Below, in pieces: positions 33,884 to 44,520 of a DNA stretch of 64,000 nucleotides. A model generated the notes under the pieces. That model was given only the letters and a program-made list of their open reading frames with translations. It searched no databases and was not told the origin of the DNA. Numbering within the stretch: the first letter of the stretch is position 1; each line of letters opens with the position of its first letter. The DNA comes from Odiellus spinosus (lineage: Eukaryota > Arthropoda > Arachnida > Opiliones > Phalangiidae). The stretch covers positions 12,882,190-12,946,189 of the forward strand of contig OY987236.1 of assembly GCA_963920705.1 (NCBI GenBank), read 5' to 3'. The position numbers and the translations under genes are program-made.

Positions 33884-36003
33884 CTATCCAGTGAGAGCCG
33901 GAATAAAATTATTCAGTGCTTTTTTCACTTCTTCTTTCTGCAACTCGGAATTGATTATTTTTGTCAACCCGCGACTGGCCAGCGCCATAATTTTAGGTTT
34001 AGACTCTTGGAAAAAGGTTTTGCTTAATTCAGGAAGCAATCTTTGAACTTGTAAGGCAAAATCACCTCCGCCCAAGAAATTACCTGTTAAATTCGTAAAA
34101 ACCCAAGAACTGAAGTGAACCGAATAAAGTCAGATACGTGAAGTTGTTATGGGGAGGGAACCAAACTTTTAAGGGAGCAAGGATTTTTTGAAGGAAGGTC
34201 CCCATAATTTTAGGGGATTGAACCTTTAACCAACGCTAAAATTCACATAGCTCGATTAAACTGGTGGGAAACTTCAGAGCCCTGGACCTTTTTGAAACGA
34301 AGAGGGATCGAGAGGGGGGTTATATAAAAACAAAGATTAAAAAAAGAAAAGGCACAAACCTAAATCAACTTTAATGTCTTGCCAGTCAAGATCGAGAACC
34401 AATGGCAAAATAACAAAATCCTTCCCGTTACTAGTTAAAATCGTTTTTGCCGCCATTTCAGCCCCAGTTACCTGTAATGTCCTTCTATAAATTAATTTCG
34501 GGTATACTTTAATCAAATTATACATGTATATTAGTTCATAATCGTTATTCAGAATTCATATATTTGTATATAAGCCCCTTGTTAAGGCGCCAGATTTTCA
34601 TACAGATTGGCAGTTGGAACCATAGAAAATATGGTAAAAGGAATAGAATCTTCAGTTGGTAGCTGTTCCAATCCAATCTGGTTTATTCAACTTCCTGAGA
34701 TCAGTGCCTCGCTAAAGGGTGTCATATTTTTCGTTCATAAAGACTAAAAAGGCCAAGTCTATTATTTAGTTTTTTTTTTTTTTTTTTTTTTTTTGAGCTG
34801 ATCAATGCATGACTGGTTACTCGGCTCCAATAGGAGAGCTACCGGAAGTAGAGATACCAGAGCTTAAGCTCGACTAGACCCGTCCGCAAAAAATTGTACA
34901 GGCAATTAATTCTTACGGTTCTATTCCTTAGACTATATATGCTATGTTGGAATTGAATTCTTGAGATTGAAAGTTTGTGATATAGCCTACCGTAATTTTA
35001 TAGCTCCCATCTCCGTATAGGGGTATCAATTTCATAAACGTTCCGTTAACTTGATATGATCCAGATAAAGTCACGCTTGGTAATCGAAATCTAGCGTCTA
35101 AGGTTAAAGTTCCGAGGTTAGCATTCAGTTTGGGTACTCGGAAACTGGAAAGTCCAACAACCTTGATCTGTTATGAGTTATAGATTTGGTTTAGTGGCAA
35201 AATAAACTCATGATAACTCTTAAGTATATACGCAACACTGAATGAGACCATGTCTGTCCTAATGGTAAATACCATTTTTTTTTTTTTTTTTTTTTTTTTT
35301 CATTCCTTGCGAACGACCCATGGCATTACGCTTAAAGGGGCTATATATGATTCTAAAATCGCCTTTTTTTTTTTTTTTTTTTTTTTTTTCTTAGCGCGCA
35401 GTTGACTTAGACCATAACAGATTTTATAGTCTAAGCTAGGCTGTAGGCATAAGGGAAGATGCTATTATAGAGGCAAATTTTGTAGCAGATGGTGCCTTTA
35501 ATAGTCTGCGTCACGGGGTGTTTAGTAACTTACCTCGTGGAGTTTGAAGTCTAGTTCCACTTGGCTATTATTAACTTGGACCCGTTCGCTTTTCCAGTTT
35601 AAAGGGTCAGCTGGTGGTAGCTTAATCATAGGGATACCGACTTTTATATGTTCTCGCAAATTCTCCAAAGTCCACCTCAGAAACCTTTCCAAAGCTTCGG
35701 TTTTTAAATCACCTTCGTAAATTTCAGCCGGCAATATAAATTTACCTAAGGAATTAATTTTACCCTAAGTATTCAATTTGGTTGTGAATATATAACCAAT
35801 AAAACCTTCTGATTAACGAATATTAAATCAATGGCATGCTTTAGAAAGTCAAAACACCTTGAAATAAATTGCATCCATGACTTCAAAAAGAACCCATTTA
35901 TATATTGTATACATTTAACACTGTGACAAACAAGCAGACGATGTGTCAACGTACCATAGGATGATACGACCAGAAAGGTCAATAATATAACCACGCTTTT
36001 CAT
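33884..36003 (-). CDS. Takeout/JHBP-like secreted protein 3 (duplicate A)
   Basis: Five exons on the - strand: 35955-36003, 35534-35745, 34991-35167, 34360-34471 and 33884-34083, together 750 nt or 249 aa. Signal peptide MKSVVILLTFLVVSSYG, then KFILPAEIYEGD. Landmarks are ERFLRWTLENLREH, GIPMIKLPPADPLNW, VELDFKLHE, IKVVGLSSFRVPKL, LPSVTLSGSYQVNGTF, LIPLYGDGSYKIT, LDLDWQDIKVDLGNFLGGG and a C-terminal FFQESKPKIMALASRG helix. There are no cysteines in the mature protein. The start at 36003 is preferred over an upstream in-frame ATG at 36048, because that ATG lies only 15 bp from the TATA box and the duplicate has an in-frame stop there. Compared with duplicate B, an AAG to TAG change removes the last four residues. 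Intron 2 carries two poly(T) runs and a piece of the TATACTCC MITE. Confidence 0.87.
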
Positions 36004-36062
36004 CTTGGATGCTGTAACGTCAGTCTCGGAGCTGAAATTGAAACTCATGATCTGTGCTCTAT

Positions 36063-36070
36063 TTTATATA
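36063..36070 (-). promoter_or_regulatory. TATA box of takeout-like gene 3
   Basis: TATATAAA on the - strand, about 60 bp upstream of the ATG at 36003. It is conserved at the same place in the duplicate (39730-39737). Confidence 0.65.
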
Positions 36071-36355
36071 CCACCTAAAAATCACCTTGATCAAAACGCG
36101 CTCAACAGATGTTTTTTTCCAAAACGTGAAAAGTGGCCAGTCACCTAAAATAAGAGATATTTATAAAAATGACAAAATGATAACTTTCCAAAAATCGTAT
36201 CCTTCAATATAACAACCCGACTGTCAAATTACTAATAATTGAAACTGCATGTACTCATTAGAAAAAATATTTTTTCTAATTGATAACAAAAAGGTATAAA
36301 TCGAGATATGTTATCGTTATTGGAACAAACGAATGGCCCACTAAATTTATATACA

Positions 36356-37328
36356 AGTTGGGAAACCAAAACCTAACCCTACTTTAAATATAAAGATGAA
36401 AAGAAGCGTGTATGTTTGTAGATTATTGGAATAGGGCATTTGTGTTAACAATCTACGTTACAGAGTATAAATATACTTCTCGCACTAACCTTGAGTAATC
36501 ACTGAATCGAAAAGTGCCCGGCATGACATTCTACCATTAATTTATACGTGATAGGTTCAAAGCTAAGTCAATAGAAACACAAAATAAAAACATTATTTTA
36601 TTTAAAGTAAATATGTGGTATACAAATCCGAGGGGTCAGACACTCTTGAATTCGCTGTACCCCTGAGTTCACTGAGTTCAGCTTTGACAGTGCATAGAAT
36701 TCGAACTCTTATGAACTCTTAGTTCAGCTTTGATAGTGCAAAGAGTTCAAAAATTTTCTATACCTGAGTTCGCGAGTGTCTGCCCCCTCGTACAAATCCT
36801 TGCAAAATAAAAAAAAAAAAAAAAAAAAATACAACTGAATCATTCGACTGTTTCCCTTTACCAAGCAACTGATTTGATAAAGATGAATGTATCAATCGGG
36901 AGTGGCAAAGAAGAAAAAAAATAAAAATAAAACAACGGAGATTCTGCAGAAAGTTCGCTTGGACATGCCAAAGACATATCATAAGTTATATATGATATAT
37001 ATGGCTCGATAAATGGAATTTCAGAGATTCATAGAGCTCCTGGCTATTTGGTAGTTTGGGACCTCCTCCGATTTTTAAAAGTTCTTAGTCATTCAATGGT
37101 CTGCTTTTCTTAATTTGGAGACATTATTCACGATAACAAAGCGAACAGCACTAATAGACTTTGCGGATGGGCGTGTCCATCATACCACCTTTATTCGCGG
37201 GAGGAAAAATTCTCTACACTGCGTAAGGCTAGAAAAGATGAGAAACGTCACGAAAGTCACCTTTATTCCATTGCTTGTGAGGTAATGGCGGCCCCCCCGT
37301 CGACAATAACTTGTAATACATTTGCATA
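36356..37328. other. Spacer between the two duplicated units
   Basis: About 970 bp with no counterpart inside the duplication. It holds a 161-bp MITE with 9-bp target duplications (36630-36790), a poly(A) run near 36809-36828 and a copy of the dispersed repeat also at 29983-30318 (37003-37302). There is no gene. Confidence 0.65.
36630..36790. mobile_element. MITE with 9-bp target duplication, copy 1
   Basis: Ends GAGGGGTCAGACACTC and GAGTGTCTGCCCCCTCG. Direct TACAAATCC lies on both sides (36621-36629 and 36791-36799). A second copy at 40557-40708 is flanked by a different 9-bp duplication, so the boundaries are well supported. Nine-base duplications are typical of Mutator-like elements, but the superfamily is inference. 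Confidence 0.88.
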
Positions 37329-37593
37329 ACAATATTGAAACGGATCACTAAATAGATAACAAAGTTTCTAGTTAAATGTGAAGAACCGGGTGTTTTTAGT
37401 CTCATAATTAATCTATAGAAATTTTAACTCACAATGGCTCCAATCAAGTTATAAACATCTTAAGGGCTACGATGATAAGTAATCGGCGATATTCAGCACG
37501 TGTAATTAACACACGGAAAGTGATAATAGATTAATAAGACAATTTTTATTATTTTTATAATATTCTCATTATTCTCTTACTACACCAATTCGT

Positions 37594-39670
37594 TTAAAAA
37601 ATCAACTTTCCAGTAATAGCCGGAATAAAATTATTCAGTACTTTTTTCACTTCTTCTTTCTGCAACTCGGAGTTGATTAGTTTTGTCAACCCGCGACTGG
37701 CCAGCGCCATAATTTTAGGTTTAAACTCTTGGAAAAAGGTTTTGCTTAATCCAGGAAGTAATCTTTGAACTTGTAAGGCAAAATCTCCACCGCCCAAGAA
37801 ATTCCCTGTTAAATTCGTAAAAACCCAAGAATTGAAGTAAACCGAATAAAGTCAGATACGTGAAGTTGTTTTAAAGTGTAACCCGCAAGAATTTTTTGAA
37901 GGAAGATCCCCGTAATTTTAGGGATGACCCCCATATTGAGCCTTTAACCAACGCTAAAATTCACATAGCTCTATTTAACTGGTGGGAATCTTCAGAGCTC
38001 TGGCACTCTTTGGACCGAAAGATAGAAGATAAAGATCAAAAAAAGAAAAAACACAAACCTAAATCAACTTTAATGTCTTGCCAGTCAAGATCAAGAACCA
38101 ATGGTAAAATAACAAAATCCTTCCCGTTACTAGTTAAAGTCGTTTTTGCCGCCATTAGAGCCCCCGTTACCTGTAATTTCATTCTATAAATTAATTTCAG
38201 GTATACTTTAATCAAATAATATATTAATTTATATACGTTATTCAAAATTTACAAATATATAAAAGCGAATGAATATGATCGCCCTTTGTTAAGGTGCCAG
38301 ATTATTATAAAAATTGGCAGTTGGAATGATAGAAAATATGGTAAAAGGAATAGAATCTTCACTTGGTAGCTGTCCCAATCCAATCTGATCTATTCAACTT
38401 CCGGAAATCAGTGCCACGCTATAAGGCATACTGTTATATCTTTCGTTCATAAATACTATAAACGCCAAGTCTGCTTAGTCTTTACTTTTTTATCGACTGC
38501 TCTGTCTGTTCAATGCCTGCTTGGTCACTCGACGCCAATAGGAGAGCTACCGGAAGTAGAGATACTTCGACTAAACCCGTCACCAAATAATGTACAGCCA
38601 GTTGTTAAGCTTCTATTCCTTGGACTATATATTCTATGTTGGAATTGAGTTCTCGAGATTGAAAGTTTGTGATATAGCCTACCGTAATCTTGTAGTTCCC
38701 ATCTCCGTATAAGGGTATAAATTTGATAAACTTTCCGTTAACTTGGTATGATCCAGATAAAGTCACGCTTGGTAATCGAAGGCTAGCGTCCAAGGTTAAA
38801 GTTCCGAGGTTAGCATTCAGTTTGGGTACTTCGAAACTCGAAAGTCCAGCAACCTTGATCTGTTATGAGTTATGAAATTCGGTTTAGTGGCAACATAAAC
38901 TCATGATAACTCTTAAGTACGCAACTCTGAATGAGACCATGTCTGTCCGAATGGACCCCAATTTTGTAAAATAAAATTCCATTCCTTTCGAACGACCCCC
39001 ATGGCATTACTTTTAAAGGGGCTCTATATGATTTTAAAATCGCCATCTTTTTTTTTGCTTAGCACGCATATGACATTTTAGAGTCTAAGCTAGGCTGTAT
39101 GCGTAACAGAAGATGGTATTACAGGGTTAAATTTTATAGCAGATGGGGCCTTTAATAGTCATCGTCACGGGGTTGTTACTGTTTAGTACATCTTACCTCG
39201 TGGAGTTTGAGGTCCAGTTCCACTTGGTTATTATTGACTTGAACCCGTTCGCTTTTCCAATTTAAAGGGTCAGCTGGTGGTAGCTTAATCAAAGGGATAC
39301 CGACTTTCATTTGTTCTCGGAAATTCTCCAAAGTCAACCTCAGAAACTTTTCCAAACCTTCGGTGTTTCCATCACCTTCGTAAATTTCAGCCGGCAATAT
39401 AAATTTACCTAGGGAATTAATTTTACCGTAAGTATGCAATTTGGTTGTGGATAATTATCCAATAAAACCTTATGATTAACGATTACGAAAATTAAACCAA
39501 TGGCTTGCTTTAGAAAGCCATAACACCACGAAATCAATTACATCCGTCATCTCAAAAAGAATCCATTTACTTTGTATACATTTAACACTGCGACAAACAA
39601 GCAGATGATGTATCAACTTACCATAAGATGATACGACCAGAAAGGTCAATACTATAACCACGCTTTTCAT
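37594..39670 (-). CDS. Takeout/JHBP-like secreted protein 4 (duplicate B)
   Basis: Five exons on the - strand: 39622-39670, 39197-39408, 38683-38859, 38059-38170 and 37594-37805, together 762 nt or 253 aa. Exon sizes and phases are identical to duplicate A except at the very end. Signal peptide MKSVVIVLTFLVVSSYG, then KFILPAEIYEGDGN. The landmarks are as in duplicate A, including GIPLIKLPPADPLNW, LSGSYQVNGKF, IPLYGDGNYKIT, VDLGNFLGGGDFALQV and the C-terminal tail FIPAITGKLIF. The mature protein has no cysteine. It forms a head-to-head pair with the group-7-like gene at 40120 (449 bp between start codons), so the two may share regulatory DNA. Function as an extracellular carrier of a hydrophobic ligand is inferred from family. 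Confidence 0.88.
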
Positions 39671-39729
39671 CTTGGATGCTGTAACGTCAGTCTAGGAGCT
39701 GAAATTGAATCTAATGATCTCTGCTCTGT

Positions 39730-39737
39730 TTTATATA
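39730..39737 (-). promoter_or_regulatory. TATA box of takeout-like gene 4
   Basis: TATATAAA on the - strand, about 60 bp upstream of the ATG at 39670. It matches unit A at 36063-36070. Confidence 0.65.
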
Positions 39738-40043
39738 TCGCGTTAAAATCACGGAAGATATTGATTAAAACGCGCTCAACAGATAAGAAAAAGGAAATTT
39801 ATTTTCCAAAATGTAAAAAGTGGCCAGTCACCTAAAATAAGAGATATATATTTATAAAAATGACAAAATGATAACTTTTCGAAAATCGTATCCTTCAATA
39901 TAACAACCCGATTTAAATGACAAATTACTAATAATTGAAACTATACTCATTAGAAAAAAATATTTTTGTTTCTAATTGATAACAAAATGGATAAATCGAG
40001 ATATGTTATCGTTATTGGAACAAACGAACGGTCCTCTCCAATT

Positions 40044-40051
40044 TATATAAA
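40044..40051 (+). promoter_or_regulatory. TATA box of group-7-like gene at 40120
   Basis: TATATAAA, 68 bp upstream of the ATG, at the junction where duplication unit B ends. Confidence 0.65.
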
Positions 40052-40119
40052 AACCGCGTAATCCTTCGTGAAAAACTTAGAACCGTTTTGGTTACACGTG
40101 TGATTATATACATTTCAAA

Positions 40120-41787
40120 ATGAAATTCACCGTTCTCATATCACTAACTTTGGTCTTGCATTCTGCATATGCCGCAGTGACTCCAGAATATGAAGATGTT
40201 TTCGTTGGTATGATATTTTAAAGTTTTTTTTTGTAAAATTAGATTCTTTGTAGGGAAAATGGAACAGCTTTTGAATTTATTTTCGGAATCACTATGCCTA
40301 AAAACGTATACGAGAATTTTTCAGAATTTTTAGACACGTTTTTGGTATTTACAGTAATTTCTGAAGTTTGGTAAAAAATTAAAAAAAAAAAAAAAAAAAA
40401 AAGGAAATATAAATTCGGACCAATCATATTATTGCAGCCTTCTACAGCGCTTGTTATGTCCTAACATTAACAGAATAGGCAGGCGATTGATCACCAATGT
40501 CATATACATTTTTTAATGTTAGGAAATTACAAGCGCTGTTGAAGGCTGAAATAATAGAGGGGTCCGACACTCTTGTATTCGCTGTACACTTGAGTTCAAC
40601 TTTGACAGCGCGTTTAGTTCGAACTCTTGTGAACTCTGAGTTCAGCTTCGATAGTGCAAAGAGTTAAAAAAATTTGTACACCTGAGTTCTCGAGTGTCTG
40701 CCCCCTCGGAAATAATATGATTGGCCCGAATTTATACATACATTTATTAAAATTTTACGAAACTTCATAAATTAATTTAAACACCAAAAACGAGTCTAAA
40801 ATTCCGAATACGTTTTCTGACATGGCGATTCCGAAAATAAATTCAAAAGCTGATCTATATTAGCTCCAAGTTTCCCTTTAATGTAAATCATGGGATTGGG
40901 AATCATGATACAAAAGGGAAACCTTCAAAGTCGTTGTGAAAGTCTCTCCCTGATGCACGCCAAAGGCAGGAACCAATTAGTCCCACTCTTAATTAGAGCG
41001 CTATAAATTAAAATCTGATTTAATATATTTTATTTTTTTTTTATAAAAATGTGAAGAATTCCCTGGTGAGGTTTTCGTACCGATTGAAAATCGTACCTCA
41101 AACTACCATGGGAAAAATTACGCCGCTGTCGAAGGCAATGCAAACGTTTACTTGGATAACTTGTTGAAAGAAGCGGGGTCCGCTTTTCAGTCCAATAACC
41201 TCGACCCATTGCCCTTACCCGATGTGGACAAAAGTTTCGAAAAAAAAGTATGGTTCGTCACGTTTTACGGAGGTTTCCGGGCTTACAATGGAAAACTTCG
41301 AGGTAGAAATTAAACCGTATATTATTCATTGAGCCCTCTATAACTCCTCGACGTTTGATTAGGCCTATCAACTCTTCATCGGGCTGGAGACGCCACCTTG
41401 GAAACTTCTTCAAACGGCGACACGACTTACATTAAAGCGACTTTGGCTGTAAATAATATGAACGTCGGAACAGACGCTAAAGCTTGGTTCGGAAAACTCA
41501 GTATTCCATGGTACATGGGATCGACCATCAAGTACTTGAAATGTACCATAGAGTTAAAGGTTCCCGCTACTCCAGGCGCCAAGCCCGTAGCGACCAGACT
41601 AACCATTAACGAAATTGGTACCATTTTGATAAATTTCAAGAACCTAGGACCACTAAATTGGATTCTGGATGGAGTAGGCTTTCTTATTACTAATATGATA
41701 AAAAATTCTTTGAAAAATGCCATCGCCAGTCCTATTTTGAATACGATTAACTCCGTCATCCCCAATCTACCCGGATTTACTTTTTAA
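40120..41787 (+). CDS. Group-7-allergen-like secreted protein A
   Basis: Three exons: 40120-40207, 41057-41302 and 41363-41787, together 759 nt or 252 aa. The signal peptide MKFTVLISLTLVLHSAYA is followed by an acidic spacer. Family landmarks are NANVYLDNLLKEAGSAF, NNLDPLPLPD, VTFYGGFRAYNGKLRG, GLSTLHRAGDATLE, NNMNVGTDAKAWFGKL, ATRLTINEIGTI and NFKNLGPLNWILDGVGF. Insect group-7-allergen-like proteins are secreted and share the BPI/TULIP fold of mite group 7 allergens; the ligand is unknown. There is one cysteine in the mature chain. The acceptor at 41057 follows a T-rich tract and matches the paralogue at 51036. The 849-bp intron 1 is largely filled by a foldback element with a nested MITE. 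It is divergent from takeout-like gene 4. Confidence 0.88.
40245..40865. mobile_element. Large foldback element in intron 1, with nested MITE
   Basis: The left arm (about 40245-40475) and right arm (about 40510-40865) are inverted copies: GCTTTTGAATTTATTTTCGG pairs with CCGAAAATAAATTCAAAAGC, and CAGCCTTCTACAGCGCTTGT pairs with ACAAGCGCTGTTGAAGGCTG. The right arm is interrupted by the 152-bp MITE at 40557-40708, and the left arm by a poly(A) run at 40380-40402. There is no coding capacity. Confidence 0.8.
40557..40708. mobile_element. MITE with 9-bp target duplication, copy 2
   Basis: Same family as 36630-36790, with ends GAGGGGTCCGACACTC and GAGTGTCTGCCCCCTCG. It is flanked by direct GAAATAATA (40548-40556 and 40709-40717). 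It inserted into the right arm of the foldback element, so it is younger than its host. Confidence 0.88.
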
Positions 41788-42455
41788 TCGTTTTACTTTT
41801 GTAATGTTGGTTAATATACGTTTAATCTTCTGGTTTAATTTGAAATAAAATTCATATATTTTGAATAAAAAATTAAGATTTACCTGAAATTACGCTGATA
41901 ATAATTGAAAGACTTGAAAATAATCATGACCCTTCATTGCGAAGAATTTCAGAATCTCCATGAATCCAGCTAAGCCTATTTTCCAGGTAAGTTTTAGATT
42001 TATTTCTAGTTTAATTTTTTTACTGTGGATTAGGCCTATATAAACGATAAGGAATCGATAAAAAAATCACTTGTTGTTAGGTTGCATTCTCCCTTTAAGG
42101 ACCAGTTACATAATGCTACACGCGAAGCGAAACTCTGGCGTAGGGGAGCCGAGTCTGGGATAACGGACAGCTGTGAACTAGAAGAAAAAAGATATCCAAG
42201 GGGAGGTTCCACCTAGCTGTCCTTATTGGGTAGACTTTTAAAAAGGCAAGCAGAGGATTTTGACTTGTTCAGCTTTATAATTGGTCCAGCATAATAAGAA
42301 ATATAAATAAAAATAGATTTAAAATTATGATTGAAAAATTGTCTTATGAGATTATATATTTATTTGGATAAAAGCAAAACAGATTTAAAATTATTTTTCA
42401 GGTTTAAAATAACCCCTTAGGCTTAATTAAATTACGAATAAAGTCTAATTAATCC
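41788..42455. other. Intergenic, with a half copy of the TTAA MITE
   Basis: The region 41930-42098 is the right half of the TTAA-flanked foldback family (ending GGTTGCATTCTCCCT, then TTAA); the left end is missing. The rest is AT-rich, with a - strand AATAAA at about 42359 that could serve the takeout-like gene at 42456. Confidence 0.55.
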
Positions 42456-44520
42456 TTATGAACCAGCACCAGCCATTCCTTGAATTAATTTGGCTACAAT
42501 TTGGCGTACTTCGTCGGTGTTAAGTTTCAAATTGGCTTGTTTGGTCAAAGCTTCGCTGGCCTTCTTCAAAAGATTGGGCTTGTATTGTTCGAAAAGTGTT
42601 TTGCCCATAGTAGAAATGATCTTCGAAACGGTCTTCCCAAAACTGCCACCGCCCAAGAAATTACCCATGTCGACGTGAATTTCTTCAAATATACAGTGTA
42701 GAGTAGGTTCCATAATCTCCATGTCTTCTTCGCCTAAAATTAGAGTAGTGGATCCACCCAATTCTGCCCCGACTATAAGAAGAGAAACCAGACTTCAAAG
42801 AAAGGCGTACAGTAACTCCTTATACGTCACTATGACGTCAACAGGTTTTATTTTACCTATGGTCACGTTGTAATTTCCATTTCCGAAAATTGGTACGAAT
42901 TTCATAACCTTGCCCTGAACCTCATAAATGCCAGAAATGACCACTCTAGGGAACTTGAGTATGGCTTTGATCGACAAATTAGGCAAATCTGGCTTTAGTT
43001 CCATAATTTCAAAACCGGATAAACCCTCGACTAGAATCTGTTATGAAATTGTTAAATATATTTTTTAGTTGTTTAATAATTTAATAATTAGCGTAAAGAT
43101 TATCTCAAATGAATCAAAATTATACTTTTTATAAAATTATCTTTAATTAAAGTTAATTATTAATTTTTAGTATTTGTTTTAATTTAAATCGCGTAAGATT
43201 TAATTTAAATCGCGTAAGATTTAATTTAAATTGCACCAGATTTAATTTAAATTGCACTAGATTTAATTTAAATTGAACCAGATTTAATTCAAATTGCACC
43301 AGATTTAATTTAAATTGAACCAGAGTTAATTTAAATTGCACCAAATTTAATTTCAATTGCACCAGATTTAATTTAAATTGCACCAGATTTAATTGAAATT
43401 GCACCAGATTTAATTGAAATTGCAACAGGTTTAATTTAAATTTTGAATCTAGACCATGCAACTTTGAATTTAATTAACAAATAACGTGGTAACCTATAAT
43501 TCATATGTGAGCTAATTATGAAAAGCAATGGTCAAATTTAACTTGTTACCTCGTGTAACTTGAGATCCAAGTCAACCTTATCTTGGTTTACTCGAACTTT
43601 TTGATCTTTCAAATGTAGTGGTTCAAGAGGTGGTAGTTTCATGGCGGGGATACCATCTTTCATTTGAGCTCGTAAATTTTCCAGAGATTCCCTGATGTAT
43701 TTTTCGAAATTGATTTCCTCTTTGGATTGGTATGTTTCCAAAGGGATAGCTGATTTTTAATATAAAAAATTATAAGATTAAGTTAGGCTTAACTTTGGAA
43801 TATAACTTTCTCATTATACATGGCAGGCATTGATGGTCAATTTATAAAGACTGATAAGTCAATGCATATTTAAATTCCGACCCTTTAAAGAAATCCTTGA
43901 AAATAGTATTTCCAGTTTCAGTGGCGTAACCTTTCAAGGAACACTCGAATTGATCTTGAAGCGATCAATAAATGCTTGTACAGGAGTTCTTGGGGGGACC
44001 ACAAATATGGAACGGGTACCCTAAGCTCATGAGCAACTGGCTTATTTGCTCCTCTGTCACTACGCCTAAGATTTCCTCCTGGTAAATGTCGTCTGATTAA
44101 GTGATGTTTCTGCGTTTTATTGGTCTATTGATAGCACGAAAGGCCTAGACCTTTAATCTGGTTATCAAATAACCAATAGAAAGACAAATCTCATAAACAG
44201 ACGATGTTAATCAGCCCGATCCTTTTAGCCTAACCGTATCTTGGACATATTGGCTCCGGGATTTAAATTTCAAATCCTATAATCTCAGTATTTTTAATTT
44301 TAATTTATTGCTACGTGGAGCTTTGAGAACTGAGCTTATATCATTTATTTGAGGATTAACAAAATACCTAACACCACTTTATGAAAATTTACAGTGGTGC
44401 GTAATAATCATTTAGAGTGAAAATTTCTATATATATCGCGAGTTTTTGGATCCAAGGACTAAGTAACTTACCATAAGCTTCTATGGCCAAAAAGGCGATG
44501 ATTAATGCAAGGTATTTCAT
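42456..44520 (-). CDS. Takeout/JHBP-like secreted protein 5
   Basis: Four exons on the - strand: 44472-44520, 43550-43749, 42857-43037 and 42456-42772, together 747 nt or 248 aa. The signal peptide MKYLALIIAFLAIEAYA is followed by IPLETYQSKEE. Landmarks are YIRESLENLRAQMKD, GIPAMKLPPLEPLHL, VDLDLKLHE, ILVEGLSGFEIMEL, FPRVVISGIYEVQGKV, FVPIFGNGNYNVTI, HVDMGNFLGGGSFG and a C-terminal YKPNLLKKASEALTK helix. One cysteine remains in the mature chain (LHCIF) and the N-terminal pair typical of the family is absent. The penultimate intron of duplicates A and B is missing, while the intron after the GNGNY strand is shifted to phase 1. Intron 2 is mostly a 21-bp minisatellite. Role as an extracellular hydrophobic-ligand carrier is inferred from the family. 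Confidence 0.86.
43165..43440. repeat. 21-bp minisatellite in intron 2
   Basis: About thirteen copies of ATTTAATTTAAATTGCACCA plus G, with scattered substitutions, inside intron 2 of takeout-like gene 5. The unit is open in one reverse frame and creates a false 102-codon frame of repeating QFKLNLV. Confidence 0.9.

Larger units (their letters stand above)
33607..36355. repeat. Tandem segmental duplication, unit A
   Basis: This 2.75-kb unit is closely similar throughout to 37329-40049. It covers the 3' flank, the whole takeout-like gene 3 with its introns, the promoter and upstream DNA. The similarity ends at GGAACAAACGAATGGCC, just before a TATA motif that in unit B serves the divergent group-7-like gene. 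Confidence 0.9.
37329..40049. repeat. Tandem segmental duplication, unit B
   Basis: The partner of 33607-36355, in the same orientation. It contains takeout-like gene 4 and ends exactly where the core promoter of the divergent group-7-like gene at 40120 begins. Confidence 0.9.

Noticed and set aside
35746-35770. Earlier acceptor for exon 2 of takeout-like gene 3 (after ACTTAG)
   Set aside because: It gives an immediate in-frame TAA. The acceptor at 35745 keeps the frame and matches the duplicate.
36004-36048. Longer N-terminus for takeout-like gene 3 (ATG at 36048)
   Set aside because: It lies about 15 bp from the TATA box, so upstream of the likely transcription start, and the duplicate has an in-frame TAG at the matching place.
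43153-43461. 102-codon reverse open frame of repeated QFKLNLV
   Set aside because: It is a translation of the 21-bp intronic minisatellite.
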